A stretch of DNA of 64,000 nucleotides, from positions 1,318,627-1,382,626 of the forward strand of contig NZ_CP071935.1 in NCBI RefSeq assembly GCF_030062585.1, read 5' to 3'. Below are positions 1 through 7,712 of this stretch, in pieces. Each line of letters begins with the position of its first letter. The stretch's first letter is position 1. The notes below the pieces were generated by a model. That model was not told where the DNA came from. It worked only from the letters and a program-made list of their open reading frames with translations, and searched no databases. Both the position numbers and the translations under genes were made by a program. This DNA is from Helicobacter pylori (GTDB taxonomy: Bacteria; Campylobacterota; Campylobacteria; Campylobacterales; Helicobacteraceae).

Positions 1-156
1 TATTGTTTCTTCTTTAGTTTGTGTGCCTTCTAATAACCCGGTTTCAAACCCGGCTTCTATAAAAAAGCCGTCTTTTTGGTTTTTTTGAAAGGCTTCTAAA
101 GGGTTGAACAAGCCGATTAAGGACAAACAAATCGTTCTGCTAACGAGTTTTAGCAT
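1..156 (-). CDS. Outer membrane protein, Hom-type, N-terminal fragment
   Basis: The last 52 codons on the minus strand run off the window start, so only the N-terminus is visible. It begins with a typical signal peptide (basic start, then ICLSLIGLF) and soon reaches DGFFIEAGFETG, the opening strand of H. pylori Hop/Hom beta-barrel proteins. By memory of H. pylori gene order, the gene beyond dcd and accB is the HomC-type outer membrane protein; that identity is inferred from position. The ATG is at 156, preceded by AGGAAAATACC, which holds a usable ribosome binding site. Expected product: an outer membrane barrel or adhesin-like protein. Confidence 0.75.
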   Translation of the reverse strand, partial: MLKLVSRTICLSLIGLFNPLEAFQKNQKDGFFIEAGFETGLLEGTQTKEETI

Positions 157-234
157 GGTATTTTCCTAAATTTCCTAAATGGTTTAGCGTTTTGTTCTCA
201 AAGAGTTTGTAACTCAATAAAACTGAAGTTTCGT

Positions 235-240
235 ATTATA
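235..240 (-). promoter_or_regulatory. -10 box (TATAAT) for the outer membrane protein gene
   Basis: A perfect TATAAT on the minus strand lies 79 bases upstream of the ATG at 156. No matching -35 is visible, which is usual for the H. pylori housekeeping sigma factor. It implies a 5' untranslated region of about 70 bases. Confidence 0.55.
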
Positions 241-323
241 ATACATTTTTGAGAAATTGCGGTATTGTTTGTATTAAAAAATAAACAACGCTCTAGGGAT
301 AAATGCTTTTATCTTTCTTCAAA

Positions 324-890
324 TCATTTCAAAATTTTAGGCAAAGTGATGCCCACTTGCCCTTGATACTTACCGCCTCTGTCTTTATAGCTTTGCTCGC
401 ACACTTCATCGCCTTGTAAAAACACCACTTGTGCGATCCCCTCATTGGCATAGACTTTAGCCGGTAAATTAGTGGTGTTAGAAATTTCAATGGTGATATA
501 GCCTTCAAATTCCGGCTCAAAAGGCGTAACATTCACGATAATCCCGCACCTGGCGTAAGTGCTTTTGCCTAAACAAATCGCTAAGGTATCTTTAGGCATT
601 TTAAAATACTCTATCGTATGAGCTAGAGCGAACGCGTTAGCGGGCAAAATAAAAAAGCCCTCTTTACTCGCATCAATTTTGGTTGCGTTGTTAGGATCAA
701 AGTTTTTAGGGTCAATTAAAGCGTTTTTGTTATCAAAGAGCATGAACTCACTCCCCACCCTAATATCATACCCGTAACTGCTCAAACCATAGCTGATCAC
801 GTTCTTACCGACTTGCTTTTCGCAAAAAGGGCTAATCATGCCATGCTCTAAACTCATTTTTTTAATCCAAGAATCCGCTTTTAATCCCAT
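324..890 (-). CDS. dcd: dCTP deaminase
   Basis: A 188-aa protein, the usual length of the homotrimeric dCTP deaminase that converts dCTP to dUTP and so feeds dTMP synthesis. The family signature GKSTYARCG lies at about residues 108-116. The conserved acidic stretch [13 protein letters not shown] follows at about 124-136, with Glu129 as the likely catalytic residue. The C-terminus ([12 protein letters not shown]) is the nucleotide-covering tail. I start at the ATG at 890; the reading frame is open two codons further. It is transcribed divergently from accB. Confidence 0.95.
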   Translation of the reverse strand: MGLKADSWIKKMSLEHGMISPFCEKQVGKNVISYGLSSYGYDIRVGSEFMLFDNKNALIDPKNFDPNNATKIDASKEGFFILPANAFALAHTIEYFKMPKDTLAICLGKSTYARCGIIVNVTPFEPEFEGYITIEISNTTNLPAKVYANEGIAQVVFLQGDEVCEQSYKDRGGKYQGQVGITLPKILK

Positions 891-927
891 ACGCACAAAG
901 CCTTTAAAGTTTGTTAATAATTATGTT

Positions 928-933
928 ATTATA
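928..933 (-). promoter_or_regulatory. -10 box (TATAAT) for dcd
   Basis: A perfect TATAAT on the minus strand lies 38 bases upstream of the dcd ATG, inside the 129-bp divergent dcd/accB spacer. The accB side has only a weaker AT-rich candidate (TTTTAAAATAAT, about 988-1000). Confidence 0.6.
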
Positions 934-1019
934 ACAATAATTTTTTGCTAAAAACGCTTATAGCTAGTAAGATTATGTGTTTGTGGCATATTTTAAAATA
1001 ATATAAGGAATAGATCGTT

Positions 1020-1502
1020 ATGAACCTTTCTGAAATTGAAGAGTTGATCAAAGAATTTAAAGCTTCTGATTTGGGGCATTTGAAATTAAAACATGAGCAT
1101 TTTGAGTTGGTTTTGGATAAAGAATCCGCTTATGCGAAAAAAAATGCGTTAAATCCCGCTCATTCTCAAGCCTCCATCCAAGCCCCCATCATGGTAGAAG
1201 CGAGCATGCCAAGCACTCAAACCCCTGTGCCTATGGTATGCACCCCTATTGTGGATAAAAAAGAAGATTTCGTGCTTTCGCCTATGGTAGGCACTTTTTA
1301 TCATGCACCCTCCCCTGGGGCTGAGCCTTATGTCAAAGCGGGCGATACGCTTAAAAAAGGGCAAATCGTGGGCATTGTAGAAGCGATGAAAATCATGAAT
1401 GAAATTGAAGTGGAATACCCTTGCAAGGTGGTTTCTGTTGAAGTGGGAGACGCTCAACCGGTAGAATACGGCACGAAACTCATCAAAGTTGAAAAGCTTT
1501 AA
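1020..1502 (+). CDS. accB: Biotin carboxyl carrier protein of acetyl-CoA carboxylase
   Basis: A 160-aa AccB. It carries the biotin on acetyl-CoA carboxylase, the first step of fatty acid synthesis. The biotinylation motif EAMKIMNE is at about residues 121-128, with Lys124 the expected biotin site, inside the C-terminal biotinyl domain that begins near LSPMVGTF (87-94). The N-terminal third is helical and charged, and a Pro/Ala/Ser-rich linker (about 45-75) joins the two. A good AAGGA precedes the ATG. It is five bases upstream of accC and co-transcribed with it. BirA, encoded at 58021-58659, is the expected ligase. Confidence 0.96.
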   Translation: MNLSEIEELIKEFKASDLGHLKLKHEHFELVLDKESAYAKKNALNPAHSQASIQAPIMVEASMPSTQTPVPMVCTPIVDKKEDFVLSPMVGTFYHAPSPGAEPYVKAGDTLKKGQIVGIVEAMKIMNEIEVEYPCKVVSVEVGDAQPVEYGTKLIKVEKL

Positions 1503-1507
1503 AATCC

Positions 1508-2884
1508 ATGAATAAAGTGAATAAAGAAAATAAAAAGGTAGAAAAAAAAGAACTCTCGCGCATTTTGATCGCTAATAGAGGCGAGATCGCTTTAAGAGCG
1601 ATCCAAACCATTCAAGAAATGGGTAAAGAATCCATAGCCATTTATTCTATCGCTGACAAGGACGCCCACTACCTCAATACGGCTAGCGCAAAAGTGTGTA
1701 TAGGGGGGGCCAAATCTAGCGAGAGTTACTTGAATATCCCTGCGATCATTAGCGCAGCGGAATTGTTTGAAGCGGATGCGATTTTCCCCGGGTATGGGTT
1801 TTTGAGCGAGAATCAGAATTTTGTAGAGATTTGCTCGCACCATTCTTTAGAATTTATTGGCCCAAGCGCGAAAGTCATGGCTTTAATGAGCGACAAATCC
1901 AAAGCCAAAAGCGTGATGAAAGAAGCCGGCATGCCTGTGATTGAGGGCAGTGAAGGGTTGCTTAAAAGCTATCAAGAAGCTGAAGAAATCGCTGATAAAA
2001 TCGGCTACCCTGTCATCATTAAAGCGGCCGCTGGTGGGGGCGGGAGAGGCATGCGCGTCGTAGAAGATAAATCCAGGCTCAAAAACCTTTATCTAGCCGC
2101 AGAAACGGAAGCTTTGAGCGCGTTTGGCGATGGGAGCGTGTATTTAGAAAAATTCATCAACAAGCCCAAGCACATTGAAGTCCAAATTCTAGCCGATAAG
2201 CATGGCAATGTCATTCATGTGGGCGAAAGGGATTGCTCGGTGCAAAGACGCCAGCAAAAACTCATTGAAGAAACCCCAGCGGTGGTTTTAGAAGAGGGCG
2301 TGCGTGAGCGTTTGCTAGAAACAGCGATCAAGGCCGCTAAATATATCGGCTATGTGGGGGCGGGGACTTTTGAATTTTTGCTTGATTCTAACATGAAAGA
2401 TTTTTATTTCATGGAGATGAACACTCGTTTGCAAGTGGAACACACCATTAGCGAAATGGTGAGCGGGTTAAACCTCATTGAATGGATGGTTAAAATCGCT
2501 CAAGGCGAAGAACTGCCCAAGCAAGAAAGTTTTTCCCTCAAAGGGCATGCGATAGAATGCCGAATCACAGCAGAAGATCCTAAAAAATTCTACCCAAGCC
2601 CGGGCAAAATTACCGAATGGATCGCTCCTGGTGGGGTGAATGTGCGCCTTGATTCGCATGCGCATGCCCATTATGTCGTGCCTACGCACTATGATTCTAT
2701 GATTGGCAAGCTCATTGTGTGGGGTGAAAACAGAGAAAGAGCGATCGCTAAGATGAAAAGAGCTTTAAAGGAATTTAAAGTAGAAGGCATTAAAACGACC
2801 ATTCCTTTCCACCTTGAAATGCTTGAAAATGCGGATTTCAGGCAAGCAAAAATCCACACGAAATATTTAGAGGAAAATTTTTAA
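1508..2884 (+). CDS. accC: Biotin carboxylase subunit of acetyl-CoA carboxylase
   Basis: A 458-aa ATP-grasp enzyme that carboxylates the biotin on AccB using ATP and bicarbonate. The glycine-rich ATP loop GGGGRG is at 176-181 and the family signature EMNTRLQVEH at 303-312. The biotin carboxylase N-domain starts at ILIANRGEIALR, after about 18 extra Lys/Glu-rich residues. The 3'-terminal 71 bases recur about 1.1 kb downstream, so loss of the DNA between the copies would leave accC intact. A G7 run at 1703-1709 is in frame. Confidence 0.96.
   Translation: MNKVNKENKKVEKKELSRILIANRGEIALRAIQTIQEMGKESIAIYSIADKDAHYLNTASAKVCIGGAKSSESYLNIPAIISAAELFEADAIFPGYGFLSENQNFVEICSHHSLEFIGPSAKVMALMSDKSKAKSVMKEAGMPVIEGSEGLLKSYQEAEEIADKIGYPVIIKAAAGGGGRGMRVVEDKSRLKNLYLAAETEALSAFGDGSVYLEKFINKPKHIEVQILADKHGNVIHVGERDCSVQRRQQKLIEETPAVVLEEGVRERLLETAIKAAKYIGYVGAGTFEFLLDSNMKDFYFMEMNTRLQVEHTISEMVSGLNLIEWMVKIAQGEELPKQESFSLKGHAIECRITAEDPKKFYPSPGKITEWIAPGGVNVRLDSHAHAHYVVPTHYDSMIGKLIVWGENRERAIAKMKRALKEFKVEGIKTTIPFHLEMLENADFRQAKIHTKYLEENF
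2814..2884 (+). repeat. 71-bp direct repeat, copy 1 (accC 3' end)
   Basis: The last 71 bases of accC, through its stop codon, are repeated at 3902-3972 with two mismatches by eye (69/71). The two copies bracket the FkbM-type methyltransferase gene. Confidence 0.95.
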
Positions 2885-2906
2885 ACTTAATTGCAAGGAG
2901 ATTTTA

Positions 2907-3889
2907 ATGAAACAAGTGATTAAAAGGGTTCTTAAGGGTTTGTTACCCAATCGGTTTTTAAACGCGTATCGTCATGTTGAAAACTTGGGAGCGATTAAAG
3001 AGCAAGTTCGTTCTAATATTGAAACTTTAGGAGCGATTAAAGAGCAAATCAACTCTATAGCCAATTATGTCAATTCCATTCTTTGGCGAGCCGAAAGGGT
3101 AATGTCTATCAATGAATTGTTTGTTGAAACCCCTAAAGAGAAGGTTGAAGGGCTCATCAAGAGCTTGCATCCCATTAAGACCGAGCATGAGCTAGTGCGC
3201 TGGGGGAGCCAGCATGATGGAGGCTATTTGATACCTAAGGATTTTAAGGGGATTAGAGCACTCTTTTCTCCAGGTGTGGGTAATGAAAGTGCGTTTGAAG
3301 AAGATTTTTATCGTCAATGCAAACTTGCAAACCATAACGATATATATATATATATATGGCAGACAAGTCGGTCAATGAACCGATACTGAATATCCCTAAA
3401 GAAAACTACTCCTTTATCAAAAAATTCATCGGTTGCACTGACAATGAAGATTTTATTACACTAGACACTTGGGTTAATAACTCTCAAGTGGGCGAAGGGG
3501 ATTTAATGTTACAAATGGATATTGAAGGGGGTGAATATCTCGCTCTCATCAGTGCGAGCGATACGCTATTGAATCGTTTCAGAATCATTGCTTTAGAAAT
3601 CCATTTGCTGAAATATTTGTGGGATAACAACTATTTTGAAATGGTTCAAAGCGCTTTAAATAAAATTCTAAAAACGCATTATTGCGTGCATTTGCACCCC
3701 AATAATTGTTGTGCCCCTCACCATCACAGGGGTGTGAGTATCGTTGAAGTCATAGAGTGCACTTTCATCAGAAAGGATCGGGTGAAACATATCTTGGGCT
3801 ATTGCGATGAGTTCCCACATCCATTAGACGCTGACAATGTGATTGAAAACCCCACGCTTATTTTACCCAGAAACTGGTATGGAGACTGA
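2907..3889 (+). pseudogene. FkbM-family methyltransferase, switched off at an (AT)9 tract
   Basis: Two overlapping reading frames (2907-3389 and 3356-3889) are halves of one gene of about 326 codons. The 5' half has a short coiled coil with two GAIKEQ repeats, then DGGYLIPKDF and SPGVGNESAFEEDF. The 3' half has MDIEGGEYLAL and HLHPNN, hallmarks of FkbM-type SAM-dependent O-methyltransferases acting on sugars or other small molecules. The break lies at an (AT)9 tract. Losing one AT unit, or gaining two, joins the frames as NDIYIYMADKSVNEP, so this looks like a phase-variable gene in the off state rather than a decayed one. The ATG has a strong GGAG site. The gene sits between direct repeats of the accC 3' end. 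The substrate is unknown. Confidence 0.85.
3340..3357 (+). repeat. (AT)9 dinucleotide tract inside the methyltransferase gene
   Basis: Nine uninterrupted AT units lie at the frame break of the FkbM-family gene. Eight or eleven units would restore a continuous frame; nine gives a stop shortly downstream. Confidence 0.95.
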
Positions 3890-3901
3890 AGTTTTTCTGT
3901 T

Positions 3902-3972
3902 TTGAAATGCTTGAAAATGCGGATTTCAGGCAAGCAAAAATCCACACGAAGTATTTAGAAGAAAATTTTTAA
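3902..3972 (+). repeat. 71-bp direct repeat, copy 2 (accC 3' end)
   Basis: A second copy of accC codons through the stop TAA, detached from any accC body. It follows the FkbM-family stop by about a dozen bases. Differences from copy 1 are one A/G and one G/A change. It is a footprint of insertion or duplication next to accC. Confidence 0.95.
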
Positions 3973-4063
3973 GTTTTAAGGATTTTTTAAGCATAGTTTA
4001 AGGGTTTTAAGCGATCAGAAAAAATCAGCATTAAGTTTTATGATTTTATAGTAAAGTTTTTTC

Positions 4064-5028
4064 ATGCAAACCTTGTTTAAAGAAATTACCCCTAAACGCT
4101 ATGTCAATGGCAATGAGATGAAAGAAAATTCTAGCAATGTTCTAGATCAGTATTTCACTAAGCCTAGTGTGGCTTTATAAAGTGCTTCCAAAAAGCTTGT
4201 GAAGTGATTAAAAAATACGAAAATCTGGATGACTTTATTTTTTTAGAGCCAAGTGCAGGCGATGGGGTATTTTATGACTTGTTTCCTAAAAATAGACGCA
4301 TTGGTATAGACATTGAACCTAAAAGAGATGGATTTATTCAATGCGATTTTTTAAATTATAAATTGCCCACGCATCAAAAAGTGATTTGCTTGGGAAACCC
4401 TCCTTTTGGGCATCGTGGGGTTATGGCGTTAGAATTTATCAACCATGCTAGAAATTGTGATTTTGTGTGTTTTATCCTACCCATGTTCTTTGAAAGTCAA
4501 GGAAAAGGCTCTATTAAATATCGTGTGAAAGGTTTGAATCTGCTTTATAGCGAACGCTTAGAAAAAAATGCGTTTATAGACTTTAAAAATAAAGAAGTGG
4601 ATGTGCATTGCGTGTTTCAAATTTGGAGCAAAAAGCATCAAAATAAAAAAAGTGAATTTTCTTGGTATAAGAATCGCCATAAAGAACCCTTTGGCGAGTA
4701 TATCAAGGTTTTCACGGTTTCATTAGCTAAAAACAGAGAATGCGGTAAAGAGTGGATTTTTAATCAAAAAGCGTCTTTTTACATTTCATCAACTTTTTAT
4801 AAAAGCACACAAATTGTAGAGAACTTTGAGGAAGTTAAGTATCAATCTGGTATTGCTGTGGTATTTACTAGCACTGACAAGGTTTTAAACGCTAAATTAA
4901 AAAAACTATTCAAAGAAATTGATTGGACAAAATACGCAAGTTTAGCGACTAATTCTTGCTATCATTTAGGCAAAAGCCATATTTTTCAAGCCTTATATGA
5001 TCATTTGGATAGCTTAAAGGATAATTGA
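4064..5028 (+). pseudogene. Type II DNA adenine methyltransferase, 5' frameshift
   Basis: An ATG at 4064 opens MQTLFKEITPKRYVNG and reaches DQYFTKPSVAL, the motif X region of an N6-adenine methyltransferase, then stops. The next frame (open from about 4168, with a GTG at 4204) continues with CFQKACEVIKKYENLDDF, FLEPSAGDGVF (SAM motif I) and GNPPFGHRG (catalytic NPPF motif). One missing base near 4177 explains the break, so the product is either truncated at its N-terminus or inactive. It overlaps the following restriction-enzyme frame by one base (TGATG). AT-rich, patchy in H. pylori and neighbour to the FkbM cassette, it looks acquired. The recognition sequence cannot be read from sequence. 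Confidence 0.8.
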
Positions 5029-5577
5029 TGGACTTAGAACAAACTTTTTTAAAAATTATTGAAAAAAAACATGAAGAATTGAATTTAGGACAAGATTACA
5101 ACGCTATTTTTTCAAAAATTAGAGATTTTGAAGCCAACGCTATAGGGCAGATTGGTGAAGAGTTTTTAAAAAGCGTGCTTAACGCTATAGATGGAGTGAT
5201 CAATGATGGCATTATTCATGATGAATACGATATTATGACAAAAAGCGGTGTGTCCTTTGAAGTTAAAACAGCGCAAAAAGGCAGAACTAACAACACTTTT
5301 TTAGTTCAATGGTATAAACCCACGATACAACTATGATTTTTTGATTTGCTTAGGAGTGTGCGAAGACCAATTGCTTTATAGAGTTTTTAAAAAAGATGAA
5401 ATCCATTACATTCATAAAGAAAGAAAATACTTTATGAAACAAAATGAATTTAAAAAGCAATTGGTGCCAATGAATCCTGATAATCAAGTCAATTATAAGC
5501 TCACTCTCAATATTAAAGAATTGAAAGAAATTACAAACCTCATCAAAGAGTTAGAAAGGGTTTTAGGATTAGATTAA
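5028..5577 (+). pseudogene. Cognate type II restriction endonuclease, frameshifted
   Basis: The reading frame starts at the ATG overlapping the methyltransferase stop and contains IIHDEYDIM then SFEVKTAQKG, a PD-(D/E)XK-like D...ExK active site. After GRTNNTF it leaves frame at a T6 run near 5298-5303. The correct continuation FNGINPRYNYDFLICLG is in another frame, behind an in-frame TAG, and runs to 5577. More than one change is therefore needed to repair it. Together with the damaged methyltransferase this is a decaying restriction-modification pair. The fold assignment is by motif only. Confidence 0.7.
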
Positions 5578-5615
5578 TATTTTTAGATAGAATTAAGTGG
5601 ATTAAAATGTTTTTA

Positions 5616-5629
5616 GGAATAGAGTTTGC
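5616..5629 (+). promoter_or_regulatory. Sigma54 (RpoN)-type promoter, -24/-12
   Basis: TTAGG and TTTGCTT place GG (5616-5617) and GC (5628-5629) exactly ten bases apart, the required RpoN spacing. Initiation would fall near 5640, about 30 bases before the ATG at 5670. It suggests the downstream pair belongs to the middle flagellar class. Confidence 0.6.
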
Positions 5630-5669
5630 TTATCTTATCTTTAAGAAATAAAATGAAGTGGAGGATAGG

Positions 5670-6269
5670 ATGTCTAAGATTTCAAACAATTATAACCCGT
5701 CTTTAACGATGAGGGATTACCATAGTCAAAGGGTTAGTCCGCACGCAAGAAAAGAAGAAAATAAGGAAATTCAAAATCTTTCAGAGAATGATGAAAAAAT
5801 CAAATTAGCCAAACAAGCTAAGCAGGATAACCTAGCCATAGGGGATTTAGAAAGCCGTCTTAAAAGCTTAAAAGGCATGGATAAAGACGCTAAGGAATTG
5901 GTGGGCATTTCTAAATCTTACGCTCATAATAATGAAAAAGATCGAAGCGATTTTGAGCGTTTTAAAAGCCGTTTGGACAAAGCGATTGATTCTTTCAATC
6001 AAAAATCAGGCAATGATAGCTTGAAACTCCCTGGCAATATTGACATTGACGACACGAAAGCTTTGGAGAAATTTTCAAAATCATTAGAAAGTGAGAAAGA
6101 AAACATTCAAAACTCTTTGCACCAGTGGAAAAAACAGCTCGCTGAAACGAATCATTTGAACAAGGAATATAACACCTTAGATAAAACGAGACTGAACGCT
6201 CAAAAATTCCAAGATGTCCATGACACAAGCAAGATCACCCCATCTCGCTTGCAAGACTTGCTCGCTTGA
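5670..6269 (+). CDS. Small coiled-coil protein upstream of pseC
   Basis: A 199-aa, Lys/Glu/Ser-rich, helical protein with no signal peptide or membrane segment. I start at the ATG at 5670, which has GGAGGATAGG before it, rather than the GTG four codons earlier. The N-terminal 40 residues look disordered (many Asn, Ser, Arg) and the rest is likely coiled coil (LESRLKSLKGM, ESEKENIQNSLHQWKKQL). I do not recognise a domain. The sigma54-type promoter in front and translational coupling to pseC (TTG start overlapping this stop) suggest a flagellum-related role; that is inference. Confidence 0.85.
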   Translation: MSKISNNYNPSLTMRDYHSQRVSPHARKEENKEIQNLSENDEKIKLAKQAKQDNLAIGDLESRLKSLKGMDKDAKELVGISKSYAHNNEKDRSDFERFKSRLDKAIDSFNQKSGNDSLKLPGNIDIDDTKALEKFSKSLESEKENIQNSLHQWKKQLAETNHLNKEYNTLDKTRLNAQKFQDVHDTSKITPSRLQDLLA

Positions 6270-7402
6270 AAGAGTTTGCTTATAGCGAGCCTTGTTTAGA
6301 TGAAGAAGATAAAAAGGCTGTTTTAGAGGTTTTAAATTCCAAACAGCTCACGCAAGGCAAACGCTCTCTGTTATTTGAAGAAGCTTTATGCGAGTTTTTG
6401 GGCGTTAAGCATGCGTTAGCGTTTAATAGCGCGACTTCAGCCCTTTTAACGCTCTATAGGAATTTTAGCGATTTTAGTGCTGATTGTAATGAAATAATCA
6501 CCACCCCTATGAGCTTTGTAGCGACGGCTAACATGCTTTTAGAAAGCGGTTATACACCCGTGTTTGCTGGAATTAAAAACGATGGTAATATAGATGAATT
6601 GGCCCTAGAAAAGCTCATTACTAAAAAAACCAAAGCCATAGTGAGCGTGGATTATGCCGGTAAAAGCGTGGAAATAGAAAGCATTCAAAAGCTTTGCAAA
6701 AAGCATTCTTTGAGTTTTCTTTCTGACAGCTCGCATGCTTTAGGGAGCGAGTATCAAAACAAAAAAGTAGGAGGCTTTGCGTTAGCGAGCGTGTTCAGTT
6801 TCCATGCCATTAAGCCTATCACTACGGCTGAGGGGGGAGCGGTCGTTACTAACGATAGCGAATTGTATGAAAAAATGAAATTGTTTCGCTCTCATGGCAT
6901 GCTCAAAAAAGATTTTTTTGAAGGCGAAGTCAAAAGCATAGGGCATAACTTCCGCTTGAATGAAATCCAAAGCGCTTTGGGTTTGAGCCAGCTCAAAAAA
7001 GCCCCCTTTTTAATGCAAAGAAGAGAAGAAGTCGCTCTAGTTTATGACAGGATTTTTAAAGATAACCCTTATTTCACCCCTTTACACCCCTTGTTAAAAC
7101 ATCAAAGCTCTAACCACCTTTACCCTATTTTAATGCACCAAAAATTTTTTATATTTAAAAAACTCATTTTAGAAAATTTGCACAAGCTTGGCATTTTAGC
7201 CCAAGTGCATTACAAGCCCATTTACCAATACCAATTGTACCAACAGCTCTTCAATACAGCCCCATTAAAAAGCGCAGAAGATTTTTATAACGCTGAAATT
7301 TCCTTGCCTTGTCATGCGAATTTAAATTTAGAGAGCGTTCAAAACATCGCTCATAGCGTTTTAAAAACTTTTGAAAGTTTTAATAGAATAAGTTCCATTT
7401 AG
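6266..7402 (+). CDS. pseC: UDP-4-amino-sugar aminotransferase (pseudaminic acid pathway)
   Basis: A 378-aa DegT/DnrJ-type PLP aminotransferase. PseC transfers the amino group to C4 of the UDP-4-keto sugar in the pathway to pseudaminic acid, which H. pylori attaches to its flagellins. The PLP lysine is in SFHAIKPITTAEGG at residue 183 when translation starts at the TTG at 6266, the position known for H. pylori PseC. That supports this start, which overlaps the upstream TGA and implies coupled translation. NSATSAL (54-60) binds the cofactor phosphate and DSSHALG (154-160) holds the conserved Asp. Confidence 0.95.
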   Translation: MKEFAYSEPCLDEEDKKAVLEVLNSKQLTQGKRSLLFEEALCEFLGVKHALAFNSATSALLTLYRNFSDFSADCNEIITTPMSFVATANMLLESGYTPVFAGIKNDGNIDELALEKLITKKTKAIVSVDYAGKSVEIESIQKLCKKHSLSFLSDSSHALGSEYQNKKVGGFALASVFSFHAIKPITTAEGGAVVTNDSELYEKMKLFRSHGMLKKDFFEGEVKSIGHNFRLNEIQSALGLSQLKKAPFLMQRREEVALVYDRIFKDNPYFTPLHPLLKHQSSNHLYPILMHQKFFIFKKLILENLHKLGILAQVHYKPIYQYQLYQQLFNTAPLKSAEDFYNAEISLPCHANLNLESVQNIAHSVLKTFESFNRISSI

Positions 7403-7427
7403 GGCTTCAAATCTTAATCATTAAGAA

Positions 7428-7512
7428 TGGTGCGGAAGAAAGGAATCGAACCTTCATGCCTTGCGGCGCTAGATCCTAAGTCTAGTGCGTCTACCAATTT
7501 CGCCACTTCCGC
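7428..7512 (-). tRNA. tRNA-Leu (anticodon TAG)
   Basis: An 85-base class II tRNA on the minus strand, 5' GCGGAAGTGGCG, with the D-loop AAATTGGTAGACGC. The anticodon stem CTAGA/TCTAG encloses the loop with TAG, the long variable arm is GCGCCGCAAGGC, and the T arm is GGTTCGATTCC. CCA is encoded. The acceptor stem GCGGAAG/CTTCCGC is perfect. Confidence 0.95.
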
Positions 7513-7663
7513 ACACCGCACGCCATCGCATGCACATAAGAGTAGAAAATAAAGAAGCAGCATTTTAGCTGTTTAATCCTTTAAAAATACTGAAAAATTG
7601 AAGTTTTTTATAAATTTGGAGTTTTTTCTGGTTTTTAGGGGGTTTTAAATTCTTTTAAGGTAT

Positions 7664-7686
7664 TCTAACGAGACTATATTGTTAGA
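7664..7686 (+). promoter_or_regulatory. Inverted repeat over the nrdB promoter
   Basis: TCTAAC (7664-7669) and GTTAGA (7681-7686) form a perfect 6-bp inverted repeat with an 11-base spacer. The spacer includes ACTATATT, the best -10 candidate (TATATT, 7675-7680) for nrdB 30 bases downstream. It could be an operator; it does not resemble the NrdR box I know. Confidence 0.35.
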
Positions 7687-7712
7687 TAGTTTTAAGGAAA
7701 TTAAGGAACACA

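Noticed and set aside
1149-1457. Long minus-strand open frame opposite accB
   Set aside because: It is the shadow of a conserved gene, with a His/Arg/Phe-rich translation, no ribosome site and no recognisable motif.
1703-1709. G7 tract in accC as a possible phase-variation site
   Set aside because: The frame is intact across it and accC is expected to be essential, so switching is unlikely.
7423-7429. AAGAATG next to the tRNA-Leu 3' end, like the target motif reported for H. pylori plasticity-zone transposons
   Set aside because: The same 7-mer also occurs on the other strand (for example near 1842 and 27687), so chance is likely, and no element ends or recombinase gene lie here.
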